Assembly: GCF_900113715.1 (NCBI RefSeq) | Contig: NZ_FOQK01000014.1 | Coordinates: 1-64,000, forward strand | DNA: 64,000 nucleotides | Source: Pseudoselenomonas ruminantium | Lineage (GTDB): Bacteria > Bacillota > Negativicutes > Selenomonadales > Selenomonadaceae | Direction of reading: 5' to 3' | In this document: in pieces, positions 8,487 to 17,251 of the stretch | Layout: every line of letters starts with the position of its first letter | Position numbering within the stretch: the stretch's first letter is position 1 | The notes under the pieces: generated by a model | Seen by the model: the letters and a program-made list of their open reading frames with translations, nothing else | What the model was told of the DNA's origin: nothing | Databases searched by the model: none | Program-made: the position numbers and the translations under genes

Positions 8487-8855
8487 ATGGAACAGATGCA
8501 GATAAAGGCAACACTCAAACAGGCAGGTGTGGATTACGATAAAGGGCTGGAGCGTTTTATGGGCAATGTGGCGCTTTATCATAAATTCCTGCTCAAATTC
8601 CTGGTGGATGGTTCGTATGCGGATTTTGTAAAGGAACTGGCAGCCGGAGATCTCGTCCTGGCAGAAAAGAGCGTTCATACGCTCAAGGGGACATCGGGCA
8701 ACTTGAGCCTCATGCGGCTGTTTGAAGCGGCGGACGCAACGGTGCAGGCAATCCGGACCGGACAGGGCAGCGAGGAGATCAAAGAGCTGGCGGAAAAAGT
8801 CGGCGAAAGCTATGAGGAAACCTGTCAGGCTATCCGTCTCAGCATCGGCGAATGA
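8487..8855 (+). CDS. stand-alone Hpt (histidine phosphotransfer) domain protein
   Basis: A 122-residue protein that is almost entirely one Hpt domain. The SVHTLKGTSGNL motif places the phospho-accepting His at residue 64. Such proteins relay phosphate between a hybrid histidine kinase and a response regulator. No kinase or regulator is encoded in the window, so the partners are elsewhere. It is probably cotranscribed with the metal regulator before it, and a strong terminator follows. Confidence 0.85.
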   Translation: MEQMQIKATLKQAGVDYDKGLERFMGNVALYHKFLLKFLVDGSYADFVKELAAGDLVLAEKSVHTLKGTSGNLSLMRLFEAADATVQAIRTGQGSEEIKELAEKVGESYEETCQAIRLSIGE

Positions 8856-8864
8856 TCAAAAAAC

Positions 8865-8899
8865 AAAAAGCCTTCTTCCATCGCGGAGAAGGCTTTTTG
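8865..8899. terminator. bidirectional terminator after the Hpt gene
   Basis: AAAAAGCCTTCT pairs with AGAAGGCTTTTT across a ten-base loop. Confidence 0.85.
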
Positions 8900-8985
8900 T
8901 TTTGGCGCGGTTTCTGTGACACATGTTACGGTAATTATCGGGAAAATCCGTTATCCTAATGCTTGTCGATTTTACAGGAAAACAT

Positions 8986-9015
8986 TTGTATTTACGCTGT
9001 AAATAATGATAGAAT
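8986..9015 (+). promoter_or_regulatory. promoter of the acyl-CoA thioesterase gene
   Basis: TTGTAT and TAGAAT are separated by 18 bases, about 45 bases upstream of the ATG. Confidence 0.5.
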
Positions 9016-9059
9016 CATAATGAGATGGTAAGACAAGTTACCCGTAGGAGGTTATTCAT

Positions 9060-9590
9060 ATGGCGCAGAATAGAATCGTAATCAGCCAGGTCATGATGCC
9101 GAGCCAGACCAATCCCAATGGCAATGTCCATGGCGGCGAGATCATGAAGATGATGGACTCGACGGCCTATGCAGCGGCGCGCCGCTATGCCCGTTCCAAT
9201 GTGGTCACGGCCCGTGTCGATGAGCTGGAGTTCCATCTGCCCATCCTGATTGGCGATCTTGTGACCTGCACGGCGGAGATTGTGTTTGTGGGGCATAGCT
9301 CGATGGAAGTAGCAGTGAATGTCGATGTCGAGGATCTCGATCAGGAAGGCAAGCCGCAGCGTGCGCTTACGGCCTATTTCACGATGGTGGCTTTGGATCG
9401 CAACTCGCGCCCCAAACCGGTGCCGCCGCTCATCCTAGACACGGAGGAGGCCAAGCGGGCGTTTGAAGAGGGCCGCGAGCGCTATGAGGCGCATAAGGAG
9501 CGGAAAAGAATCCAGCGTGAGAAGGAAAAAGCCCGCCTGGCGGCGAAGAAGTCACCGAGAGAGCCGGAAGATGATCCGCGCAAAAAATAA
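9060..9590 (+). CDS. hotdog-fold acyl-CoA thioesterase
   Basis: A 176-residue cytosolic protein of the YciA/BFIT-type hotdog thioesterases, which hydrolyse acyl-CoA to free acid and CoA. It shows NPNGNVHGGEIMKMMD (residues 18-33), the conserved loop and helix that bind CoA and carry the acidic catalytic residue, then ARVDELEFHLPILIGDLV. After about residue 125 comes a highly charged Lys/Arg/Glu-rich tail, longer than usual and probably extended. The gene has its own promoter and a GGAGG site. Acyl specificity cannot be told. Confidence 0.88.
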   Translation: MAQNRIVISQVMMPSQTNPNGNVHGGEIMKMMDSTAYAAARRYARSNVVTARVDELEFHLPILIGDLVTCTAEIVFVGHSSMEVAVNVDVEDLDQEGKPQRALTAYFTMVALDRNSRPKPVPPLILDTEEAKRAFEEGRERYEAHKERKRIQREKEKARLAAKKSPREPEDDPRKK

Positions 9591-9619
9591 AAATAGTTTA
9601 CAGTTTTACAGATAAATGC

Positions 9620-9648
9620 TTGCAAAATGTATTTTTATGTGATATTGT
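9620..9648 (+). promoter_or_regulatory. promoter of the leuA T-box transcript
   Basis: TTGCAA and TATTGT are separated by 17 bases, immediately before the T-box leader. Confidence 0.6.
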
Positions 9649-9654
9649 AGTATG

Positions 9655-9922
9655 CAACACAGGGAAATGCATAGCAGAGGAATAGTACGTATCAGAAAGC
9701 TCCCAGCGAGTTGTCGGTTGGTGCAAGACAATAGTGGCATGATATGGAACTCGCCTTGAAGCAGCCCGCTGAACGCCGCAAGGCAAGTAAACCGGGACGG
9801 AGCCTGACCGTTAGCACAGGAGGACTTGATGGAGTCCGTATGAGGTGCCGGCAGGCACGAATTGGAGTGGTAACACGTAAGCTAGCCTTTCGTCTCTTGG
9901 AGATGAAGGGCTTTTATTTTTA
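9655..9922 (+). ncRNA. T-box leader, leucine-specific
   Basis: This is a tRNA-sensing leader before leuA. The stem I 3' side reads ATATGGAACTCGCCTTGAAGC, giving specifier CTC (Leu) at 9750-9752. The T-box motif is GGAGTGGTAACACG, around 9864-9877. The terminator stem AGCCTTTCGTCTC/GAGATGAAGGGCT lies at 9884-9912 and is followed by a T-rich stretch. The specifier matches the gene controlled. It fills the 347-base gap between the thioesterase gene and leuA. Confidence 0.88.
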
Positions 9923-9936
9923 GGAGGGATTCGCAG

Positions 9937-11607
9937 ATGATGAATTATCAGAAGTACAGCAAGGGTTATTTCATGCCGCCAGAGATCGACCTGGAATGGG
10001 CGAAGAAGGATGCCCCGGACCATGCGCCCATCTGGTGCAGTGTGGATATGCGCGATGGCAATCAGGCGCTCATCACGCCGATGAACCTCGAAGAAAAGCT
10101 GGAATTCTATAAGATGCTCATCAAAGTCGGATTCAAGGAGATCGAGGTCGGTTTCCCGGCGGCGTCGGAGACCGAGTATGAGTTCCTGCGCCGTTTGGTC
10201 GAGGATGACCTGATTCCCGATGATGTGACGATCCAGGTACTCACGCAGGCCCGTGAGCATATCATCCGCAAGACCTTCGAGGCGCTCAAGGGCGTCAAGA
10301 ATGCCATTGTCCATGTCTACAACTCGACGTCGGTCGCTCAGCGCCAGCAGGTCTTCCGCAAGTCGAAGGAGGAGATCAAGCAGATGGCCGTCGATGGGGC
10401 CAAACTCCTCAAGCAGCTGACCGAAGAGGCCGGTGCTGACTATCGCTTCGAGTATTCGCCTGAGTCCTTTACAGGCACGGAGCCAGAGTATGCGCTCGAA
10501 GTCTGCAATGCAGTGCTCGATGTCTGGCAGCCGACGGCTGACCGCAAGGCCATCATCAATCTACCGGTGACCGTAGAGATGAGCATGCCCCATGTCTATG
10601 CGATGCAGGTGGCGTATATGAACAAGAACCTCAAATACCGTGAGAATGTCGTGCTGTCCCTGCATCCGCACAACGACCGTGGCTGCGGTGTCGCCGATAC
10701 CGAGATGGGCCTGCTGGCTGGCGCTGACCGTGTCGAGGGCACGCTGTTCGGCAATGGCGAGCGCACGGGCAACGTCGATATCGTGACCGTTGGCATGAAC
10801 ATGTTTGCCCTTGGCGTAGATCCTGAGCTGGACTTCTCGCATATGTCCGAGCTGGTCGAGACCTATGAGAGCCTCACGCGCATGCAGGTCAGCTATCGTC
10901 AGCCGTATGCAGGCAAGCTCGTCTTTGCCGCCTTCTCGGGCTCGCATCAGGATGCCATCGCCAAGGGCATGAAGTGGAAGGAAGAGAAGAACCCCGACAA
11001 GTGGACCCTGCCGTATCTCTACATCGACCCGAAGGATGTCGGGCGCGAGTATGATGGCGATGTCATCCGCATCAACAGCCAGTCTGGCAAGGGCGGCGTC
11101 GGCTTCATCATGGAGCAGAAATACGGCATCGAGATGCCGAAGAAGATGCGCGAGGACTTCGGCTACTGCGTCAAAGGTGTTTCGGACCACAAGCACAAGG
11201 AACTCATGCCGGATGAGATCTTCCAGATCTTCCAGAATGAGTATGTCAACGTCACGACGCCGTATGAGCTCGACGACTTCATGCTCAAGAAGGAGCCGGA
11301 CGGCACGCGTTCCGGCACGGTGGATCTCAAAGTCGATGGCAAGAAGGTCACGTTCCTGGCCAAGGGCAATGGACGTCTGGATGCAGTGTCGAATGCATTG
11401 CAGCAGAATCTCAATATCTCGTACAAGGACCTGACGTATAGCGAGCATGCCCTGGAGGTCGGCCAGAATTCCCGGGCAATGGCCTATATCGGCATCACGT
11501 CGGATGACGGCCATATCACCTGGGGCGCTGGCATGGATACCGATATCATCACGGCCTCCTTCCATGCGCTGTTCAGTGCCATCAACCGCATGAAAGCGGG
11601 AAAATAA
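9937..11607 (+). CDS. leuA: 2-isopropylmalate synthase
   Basis: A 556-residue enzyme of the first leucine-specific step, condensing acetyl-CoA with 2-oxoisovalerate. The HMGL-like TIM barrel is seen in WCSVDMRDGNQAL (residues 33-45; the DRDG-type metal and substrate motif reads DMRDG), GFKEIEVGFPAASETEYEF, and the metal-binding SLHPHNDRGCGVADTE. The C-terminal LeuA regulatory domain (about residues 430-556), where leucine feedback acts, is present. The length and sequence match the long actinobacterial/yeast-like LeuA type. It is controlled by the leucine T-box and stands alone; other leu genes are not nearby. Confidence 0.95.
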   Translation: MMNYQKYSKGYFMPPEIDLEWAKKDAPDHAPIWCSVDMRDGNQALITPMNLEEKLEFYKMLIKVGFKEIEVGFPAASETEYEFLRRLVEDDLIPDDVTIQVLTQAREHIIRKTFEALKGVKNAIVHVYNSTSVAQRQQVFRKSKEEIKQMAVDGAKLLKQLTEEAGADYRFEYSPESFTGTEPEYALEVCNAVLDVWQPTADRKAIINLPVTVEMSMPHVYAMQVAYMNKNLKYRENVVLSLHPHNDRGCGVADTEMGLLAGADRVEGTLFGNGERTGNVDIVTVGMNMFALGVDPELDFSHMSELVETYESLTRMQVSYRQPYAGKLVFAAFSGSHQDAIAKGMKWKEEKNPDKWTLPYLYIDPKDVGREYDGDVIRINSQSGKGGVGFIMEQKYGIEMPKKMREDFGYCVKGVSDHKHKELMPDEIFQIFQNEYVNVTTPYELDDFMLKKEPDGTRSGTVDLKVDGKKVTFLAKGNGRLDAVSNALQQNLNISYKDLTYSEHALEVGQNSRAMAYIGITSDDGHITWGAGMDTDIITASFHALFSAINRMKAGK

Positions 11608-11635
11608 AAATTTAAAAGTATTCTTCAGCAAAAGA

Positions 11636-11644
11636 TGATATAAT
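11636..11644 (+). promoter_or_regulatory. extended -10 promoter of the hydrolase operon
   Basis: TGATATAAT is an extended -10 element (TGn-TATAAT). No good -35 box is seen. It lies 38 bases upstream of the hydrolase ATG. Confidence 0.5.
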
Positions 11645-11682
11645 GGAATCGCATTTTTCTAAAGAACATGAAGGGTGATTCC

Positions 11683-12645
11683 ATGAAGAAGACTATCATA
11701 TCCTGTCTCCTGACGGCTGTCATCACCTTGGTGGCCGCTACGACGGTTTTCGTCATGGGGGCAGGATATTTTATTGGCAATTATGCTGTGCACTTCGGGC
11801 TGGAGCGTGGCACGGCGGAGAATCCGCAGGAACCGCCGCGTGCTTATGCGCTTTTGATGCCGCCTGAGGCAAGGCAGTTCAATAAACCGGAATATGAGAA
11901 TGAAGTATGGGACTTGCAGGCAGCGGACGGCCTGCAGCTTGAGGCTACGCATTTTTCTCCCAGGCAGGACAGCGAGCGCTGGGTGATTATCGCGCATGGC
12001 TATGGCTGCACCCAGCAGAATTCTTGGTATATCGCCGAAAATTATCTGCTGATGGGATATCATGTATTGACGCCGGATTTGCGGGCCTCAGGCAACAGTG
12101 AAGGCAAGTACCTGACGATGGGCTATAAAGAGGGCGGAGATATTGCGGCCTGGGCCCGGCTGATCGCCAGGCGTCATCCGCAGGCCAGGATTATTCTGCA
12201 TGGCGTGTCGATGGGGGCTGCGACGGTGATGATCGCTGCAGCGCGTGAGGATCTGCCAACGCAGACTGTGGCCTGTATCGAGGACTGCGGGTATACGAGT
12301 GCGTTTGACCTGTTGGTCCATCAGCTGACTGTCTCGTTTAATCTGCCGGCGTTCCCCGCGATGAATCTTTTGGATTGGCGCTGCCAGAAAGTCGCAGGCT
12401 TCAGCTTGCATGATGCTGAACCGGTAATGGCCGTGCGGCGGTCGAAGCTTCCCATCCTGTTCATCCATGGTAAGAAAGATACGCTGGTGCCGGTGGAGAT
12501 GGCTGAGAAACTTTACAAAGAGGCGCGAGTGCCAGAAAAGAAATTACTGCTGATCGATGGTGCTATCCATGCAGCGTCGTCACAGAAGGATCAGGAACGT
12601 TATTTCCAGACGGTCAGTGACTTTGTCCGGCCGTATATGTATTGA
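11683..12645 (+). CDS. membrane-anchored alpha/beta hydrolase
   Basis: A 320-residue protein with an N-terminal membrane anchor or uncleaved signal (residues 4-30) and an extracytoplasmic alpha/beta-hydrolase domain. The nucleophile elbow is GVSMGA (Ser), the acid is likely Asp in HGKKDTLVP, and the base is His in GAIHAAS. HGYGCTQQN supplies the oxyanion hole. It resembles the YqkD/BAAT-type family of uncharacterised serine hydrolases. The ATG at 11683 is preferred over one five codons upstream because GAAGGGTG precedes it. It heads a tight run ending at the GIY-YIG gene. Substrate unknown. Confidence 0.85.
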   Translation: MKKTIISCLLTAVITLVAATTVFVMGAGYFIGNYAVHFGLERGTAENPQEPPRAYALLMPPEARQFNKPEYENEVWDLQAADGLQLEATHFSPRQDSERWVIIAHGYGCTQQNSWYIAENYLLMGYHVLTPDLRASGNSEGKYLTMGYKEGGDIAAWARLIARRHPQARIILHGVSMGAATVMIAAAREDLPTQTVACIEDCGYTSAFDLLVHQLTVSFNLPAFPAMNLLDWRCQKVAGFSLHDAEPVMAVRRSKLPILFIHGKKDTLVPVEMAEKLYKEARVPEKKLLLIDGAIHAASSQKDQERYFQTVSDFVRPYMY

Positions 12646-12657
12646 GGGAGGAACTAT

Positions 12658-13101
12658 ATGAAGGCAGTGGTAACCCGGGTGAAGTCGGCGGCGGTGCGGA
12701 TCGATGGCAAGGTCAATGGTGCGATCGAGCAGGGATTTCTCGTGCTGTTGGGGATCGGCCCGGAGGATGATGGGGAAACATGTGCCCATCTGGCCGAAAA
12801 GATTGCCAATGTGCGCGTGTTTTCCGATGAGGCTGGCAAGATGAACCGGAGCATCGATCAAGTGGGCGGCTCCTTCTTGGTCATCTCGCAGTTCACGCTT
12901 TACGCGGACCTCAAGAAACGGCGGCCGGGCTTCAGCCATGCGGCTAAGCCTGACTTGGCAGAGCCGCTCTACGAGCAGTTCATGCAGGAGCTGCGGGCGA
13001 AGGGCTTTGCGGTGGCGCATGGGGAGTTTGGTGCTGATATGCAGGTCGAGTCCATAAACGATGGGCCTGTGACGCTGCTGTTTGATACGGAGGAAGTATG
13101 A
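12658..13101 (+). CDS. dtd: D-aminoacyl-tRNA deacylase
   Basis: A 147-residue enzyme that removes D-amino acids, and glycine from tRNA-Ala, mischarged on tRNA. Both family signatures are present: SQFTLYAD (the SQFTL oxyanion motif, about residue 78) and NDGPVTLLFDT (the GPVT motif, about residue 133). Length and start match the family. The stop overlaps the start of the aminopeptidase gene by four bases (ATGA), so the two are coupled. Confidence 0.95.
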   Translation: MKAVVTRVKSAAVRIDGKVNGAIEQGFLVLLGIGPEDDGETCAHLAEKIANVRVFSDEAGKMNRSIDQVGGSFLVISQFTLYADLKKRRPGFSHAAKPDLAEPLYEQFMQELRAKGFAVAHGEFGADMQVESINDGPVTLLFDTEEV

Positions 13102-14336
13102 GCATGAACAAAGAGTTATTGCAGAAATATGCCCAGCTCGTCGTGAAGGTCGGCGTCAATCTGCAGCAAGATCAGATTCTCGTCATCAATTCGCCCATCG
13201 AGTGTGCGGATTTTGCCCGCACGATAGCGGAGGAAGCCTTCGCGGCGGGGGCACACGATGTCGTCGTGAGCTGGGGCGATGAGCTGCTGGCCCACATCCG
13301 CTACGCGGGCGGCAAGAAGGAGCTCTTCACGGAGTTCCCTGAGTGGCGGCGCAAGTTCTATACGGATTATGCCGAGCAGGGGGCGGCCTTCGTATCCATC
13401 GCGGCCCGCGATCCGGAAATCTTCAAGGATATCGATCCGGAAAAACTCAAGCTCTCGCAACAGGCGGCCGGGGCGGCGCTCCTGGAGTACCGCGCGCGCC
13501 TTATGAACAACCGCAATACCTGGTGTGTGGTTTCGGTGCCCACCAGGAGCTGGGCGCAGAAGGTCTTCCCCGCTGTCTCAGCCGATGAGGCTGTGGCAAA
13601 GCTCTGGCAGGCTATCTTCCAGACGGTACGCATCGAAGCGGGCACGGATACGGTGGCTGTCTGGCAGGAGCATATCGCTTTCCTGCAGAAGGCGGCCAAG
13701 TTCATGAACGATAATGCGTTTGTATCGCTGCACTATACGAATGACAGCGGTACTGACCTTACCGTCGAGCTGCCCGAGGGACATATCTGGGCTGGCGGTG
13801 CTGAGGACTCAGAGCTCGGCGTGCAGTTTGCGGCCAATATGCCGACGGAGGAAGTCTACACGCTGCCGAAGCGTGAGGGCGTCAACGGCACTGTGGCAGC
13901 GTCCAAGCCGCTGAACTTCAACGGCAATCTGATCGAAGGGTTCAAGCTGACCTTCCAGGAAGGGAAAGTCGTGGATTACTCGGCCGAAAAGGGTGAGGAG
14001 ATCCTCAAGGGGCTGCTCGAGACCGATGAGGGTGCGCGCTATCTGGGGGAGGTGGCGCTGGTGCCGTACGATTCGCCGATCTCCCAGAGCGGTATCTTAT
14101 TCTACAATACGTTGTTCGATGAGAATGCGTCGTGCCATCTGGCTCTGGGCAAGGCCTATCCGACCTGCATCGAGGGCGGCGAGTCGATGGACAGCGTGAC
14201 GCTCTTGCAGCATGGTGTCAATGATTCGCTGCTGCACGAGGATTTCATGATTGGTACACGTGATTTGGATATCGTCGGCACGACAAAGGACGGCCGGCAG
14301 GTACAGGTATTTAAAGATGGCAATTTTGCCTTTTGA
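13098..14336 (+). CDS. M29-family aminopeptidase
   Basis: A 412-residue cytosolic metallo-aminopeptidase of the M29 (AmpS/aminopeptidase T) family, which removes N-terminal residues using two metal ions. Features seen are an N-terminal domain with VVKVGVNLQQDQ, and a C-terminal catalytic domain with EGHIWAGG, LPKREGVNGTV, the FYNTLFDENASCHLALGKAY segment containing a metal-binding Glu and His, and a terminal HEDFMIGTRDLDIVG. It starts inside the dtd stop (ATGA). Specificity cannot be told. Confidence 0.93.
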   Translation: MSMNKELLQKYAQLVVKVGVNLQQDQILVINSPIECADFARTIAEEAFAAGAHDVVVSWGDELLAHIRYAGGKKELFTEFPEWRRKFYTDYAEQGAAFVSIAARDPEIFKDIDPEKLKLSQQAAGAALLEYRARLMNNRNTWCVVSVPTRSWAQKVFPAVSADEAVAKLWQAIFQTVRIEAGTDTVAVWQEHIAFLQKAAKFMNDNAFVSLHYTNDSGTDLTVELPEGHIWAGGAEDSELGVQFAANMPTEEVYTLPKREGVNGTVAASKPLNFNGNLIEGFKLTFQEGKVVDYSAEKGEEILKGLLETDEGARYLGEVALVPYDSPISQSGILFYNTLFDENASCHLALGKAYPTCIEGGESMDSVTLLQHGVNDSLLHEDFMIGTRDLDIVGTTKDGRQVQVFKDGNFAF

Positions 14337-14361
14337 GTGGCAGGAAGGGAAAGAGGTTGTT

Positions 14362-15021
14362 ATGAAACAGGAGTTATTGCGCCAAGGGATGCGCATGGTA
14401 CTGGTATTGATGGCGGCAGTGGTCATGCTGATTTCGCCGGAGGCCGAGGCAGCAAAGCCGGTGGCAGCAGATTTTGCCTGCCGGCAGGTTTCGCTGGGGG
14501 CGGATAAGGATGCCGTGGAGAAGGTGTTCGGCAAGCCGGTTTATGACCGCACGGTACGCATCCAGGATGTACTGGTCAAGGAATGCGACTATGCAGATGA
14601 CTACACGATCGGCTATTCCGTGGCGACGGGTGAGGTCATCGACATCATCGTCAAGAATAAGCAGTATGAGGCAAGAGGCGGTGTCCGCTATGGTGCGACG
14701 CCGGCCTTGATCCAGAAGGTCTATGGCAAGCAGAAGGCCCAGAACATCATGGGGAATAAGTTTTATGTCTATGACAATCCAAAGAACAAGTTCCAGCATT
14801 TGATGCTGCAAGTCAATATGGACAATGATTCGCTGGTGGTCATGCGCATCACCGGGCTGCCGATGAACGATGAAGAGATCGAGGCGCTGATGCAGGAGCG
14901 TCCGGAACTCTTTGAAGAGCCGGAAGATAAGAGCGTATCGCTGAATATGGCGGGGAAGGAAATCGATATGTCTGATCTGCCGGCAGCTCAGCCGGTTAAG
15001 CTGGGAGGTTTGACGGAATGA
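14362..15021 (+). CDS. secreted protein with two BLIP/SmpA-like repeats, unknown function
   Basis: A 219-residue protein with a clear signal peptide, cleaved near AEA-AKP at about residue 33. The mature part has two related units. The first runs QVSLGADKDAVEKVFGKPV to YSVATGEVIDIIV; the second runs GVRYGATPALIQKVYGKQK to LVVMRITGLP. The G-x-(T/K)-x3-(I/V)-x2-V-(Y/F)-G-K pattern resembles SmpA/BLIP-like folds of envelope proteins; that resemblance is inference. The ATG at 14362 is chosen for its GGAAGGGAAAGAGG site and the signal peptide. It is coupled to the YitT gene by an ATGA overlap. Confidence 0.75.
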   Translation: MKQELLRQGMRMVLVLMAAVVMLISPEAEAAKPVAADFACRQVSLGADKDAVEKVFGKPVYDRTVRIQDVLVKECDYADDYTIGYSVATGEVIDIIVKNKQYEARGGVRYGATPALIQKVYGKQKAQNIMGNKFYVYDNPKNKFQHLMLQVNMDNDSLVVMRITGLPMNDEEIEALMQERPELFEEPEDKSVSLNMAGKEIDMSDLPAAQPVKLGGLTE

Positions 15022-15917
15022 TTCAGCTGCGGATGCTGGAGCATCGCCTGCTGCGTTATGCAGGCATCACGCTGGGCTGCTTGATTGCCAGCTGCTCCAT
15101 CAATCTGTTCCTGGTACCGTCGCACTTGCTGACAGGCGGCGCGACGGGCATTGCTATCATTGTTTACTATCTGGCCCAGCTGCCCATCGGTCTGCAGACC
15201 TTTGCCTATAACCTGCCGCTGCTGGCAGCGGCTTGGAAGACCCTGGGGCGCGGCTATACCTTTGATGTCATCATTGGCACGGCGATCTTCTCGTTCTGCC
15301 TGGATTTCACGCGCTTCCTCAACGCCTATGCACCAGTCAACGATATCATGCTCGCAGCCATCTTCGGCGGCGTCTTCAATGGCATCGGCTATGGACTGGT
15401 ATTCCGCATGAACGGCAGTACCGGTGGCTTTGATATCATTGGCGCGATCGTCAAGAAGTATTATTCGCTCAACATGGGCGGCGTCATCTTCGGCTTCAAC
15501 TGCGTCATCATGCTGGTGGCAGGCTTCCTGTTCGGCGTGGCTCCGGCCATGTTCACGCTGATCTGCATGTATATGAATGCGATGGTTACCGACAAGGTCA
15601 TCGCGGGCTTCAACAGCCGCAAGGCGGTGCTGATCGTCTCAAATCGTTCGGAGCACATCGCGGAGGCCATCATGGAGGTAGGTCGCGGCGTCACCTTCCT
15701 GCACGGGCAGGGAGCCTTCACGCGGCGGGAGCGCAATGTCGTCTTCGTCGTCGTGACGCTTACCCAGGTCGCGAAAATCAAGATGATCGCCAATGCCATC
15801 GACAGCGATGCATTCATGATCATCATGTCGGCCAACGAGGTCATGGGGCGGGGGTTCAGCTCGCCGGGCATACGCGTGGGGAATGTCATCAAGCGTTATG
15901 AAGGGAAGGATACATAA
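15018..15917 (+). CDS. YitT-family membrane protein (DUF161/DUF2179)
   Basis: A 299-residue protein with five or six membrane segments carrying the YitT signatures (SINLFLVPSHLLTGGATGIAIIVYY and GFDIIGAIVKKY) and a soluble C-terminal DUF2179 domain (about residues 210-295: ISNRSEHIAEAI-type start, GRGVTFLHGQGAFTRRE, ending SANEVMGRGF). The molecular function of this widespread Firmicutes family is not established. It is coupled at both ends (ATGA before, TAATG after). Confidence 0.92.
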   Translation: MIQLRMLEHRLLRYAGITLGCLIASCSINLFLVPSHLLTGGATGIAIIVYYLAQLPIGLQTFAYNLPLLAAAWKTLGRGYTFDVIIGTAIFSFCLDFTRFLNAYAPVNDIMLAAIFGGVFNGIGYGLVFRMNGSTGGFDIIGAIVKKYYSLNMGGVIFGFNCVIMLVAGFLFGVAPAMFTLICMYMNAMVTDKVIAGFNSRKAVLIVSNRSEHIAEAIMEVGRGVTFLHGQGAFTRRERNVVFVVVTLTQVAKIKMIANAIDSDAFMIIMSANEVMGRGFSSPGIRVGNVIKRYEGKDT

Positions 15918-16639
15918 TGGATCTGTCAGTCACGTATCTGCTGAACAGCGGCTTTATCGTGGAACTCGGCCGCACGCTGCTCGTCTTTGATGATTTCGAG
16001 GATCAGCAGGATCTGGTGGGCCAGGCCATCCGTGCGGGCAAGCATGAGGCGGTGTACCTCTTTGCCTCCCATGCCCATTTCGATCATTTCGATGCGCATA
16101 TCCTGAGCTACCAGCATGAGGCGGCGCGCTATGTATTCGGCTATGACATAAGGCGGACGAAGCGCGGCCGGATGTTCCCGCAGGAAAAGGTCACCTATAT
16201 GCGTCCCTATGAGGAATGGGAAGATGGCTGTCTCAAGGTGGAATCCTATGATTCCACCGATGTCGGGGTAGCCTTCCGGGTCACGGAAAAGGCCACGGGG
16301 AAAAGCATTTTCCATGCAGGTGATTTCAACTGGTGGGATTGGACCGGAGAGACGGCAGAGAACCGCAAGCTCGCAGAGAATGCCTTCCGCAAGCAGCTGA
16401 AGCGGATTGAAGGCATGCAGGCGGCACTGGCATTCTTCCCGGTCGATGGCCGTCTCGGTCCGATGCAGGACAAGGGCGCCCGGGAATTTGTCCGCGTGAC
16501 GGATATTGGTGCGCTCATCACGATGCATGACCTCACGGAATCCGGCTGGCAGCCAGCAGCGGACTTTTTCCCCGTAGGGCGCAGCTTTCCCGTCTGGTCG
16601 CCGCAGTATCCGGGGGAACAGCGGACGTTCTCCGTCTGA
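15917..16639 (+). CDS. MBL-fold metallo-hydrolase
   Basis: A 240-residue metallo-beta-lactamase-fold protein. It has the metal-binding SHAHFDHFD motif (about residue 50), a further ligand in FHAGDFNWWDW, and TMHDLTESGW near the C-terminus. It resembles the UlaG/YtkL-like MBL hydrolases that act on small molecules. The start overlaps the previous stop by one base (TAATG). Substrate unknown. Confidence 0.88.
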   Translation: MDLSVTYLLNSGFIVELGRTLLVFDDFEDQQDLVGQAIRAGKHEAVYLFASHAHFDHFDAHILSYQHEAARYVFGYDIRRTKRGRMFPQEKVTYMRPYEEWEDGCLKVESYDSTDVGVAFRVTEKATGKSIFHAGDFNWWDWTGETAENRKLAENAFRKQLKRIEGMQAALAFFPVDGRLGPMQDKGAREFVRVTDIGALITMHDLTESGWQPAADFFPVGRSFPVWSPQYPGEQRTFSV

Positions 16640-16678
16640 AGGATTTGTGGTTGAAATGGCAGGAGGTTATAAGGTAAA

Positions 16679-17251
16679 ATGAAGAAGATATTGATTATGC
16701 TGCTCGCAGGTATCATGATGCTGACTAGCGGATGCCTGGCCGTGGGCAGTGCAGACAATGGAGGAAACAAGAAAGTGGCTAATCGCATTGCAGTAATCCA
16801 GACGAATAAGGGTACGATTGAAATCGAGCTTTTCGAGGACAAGACGCCGATTACGACGAAGAATTTCATCGATCTGGCACAGAAGGGCTTCTATGATGGC
16901 ATCATTTTCCATCGCGTCATCGATGGGTTTATGATCCAGGGCGGCGATCCGACTGGCCTTGGTACGGGCGGCCCGGGCTACACGATCGAGGATGAGTTCC
17001 GCGATGATTTGACGTTTGGTGGCGAGGGCATCCTGGCGATGGCCAATACGGGCATGCCACATACGGGCGGCAGCCAGTTCTTCATCACGCTGGCCAAGAC
17101 GCCGTGGCTCAACAATCATCATACGATTTTCGGCAAGGTCGTAAAGGGCATGGATGTTGTCCGCGACATCGGCCATACGCAGACTGGTTTCCAGGATCGT
17201 CCGGTCCATGACGTCGTGATGGAAAAAGTCACCATCAAAGAAGCAGAATAA
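16679..17251 (+). CDS. cyclophilin-type peptidyl-prolyl isomerase, probable lipoprotein
   Basis: A 190-residue protein. Residues 1-19 form a lipoprotein-like signal ending LTSGC, so Cys19 would be lipidated after Lgt action and the protein exposed outside the membrane. The cyclophilin domain follows from about residue 35: FHRVIDGFMIQGGDPTGLGTGGPGY, ILAMANTGMPHTGGSQFFI and HTIFGKVVKGMDVV. The catalytic Arg (FHRV) and the QFFI segment are intact. It should speed proline isomerisation in exported proteins. Confidence 0.92.
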   Translation: MKKILIMLLAGIMMLTSGCLAVGSADNGGNKKVANRIAVIQTNKGTIEIELFEDKTPITTKNFIDLAQKGFYDGIIFHRVIDGFMIQGGDPTGLGTGGPGYTIEDEFRDDLTFGGEGILAMANTGMPHTGGSQFFITLAKTPWLNNHHTIFGKVVKGMDVVRDIGHTQTGFQDRPVHDVVMEKVTIKEAE

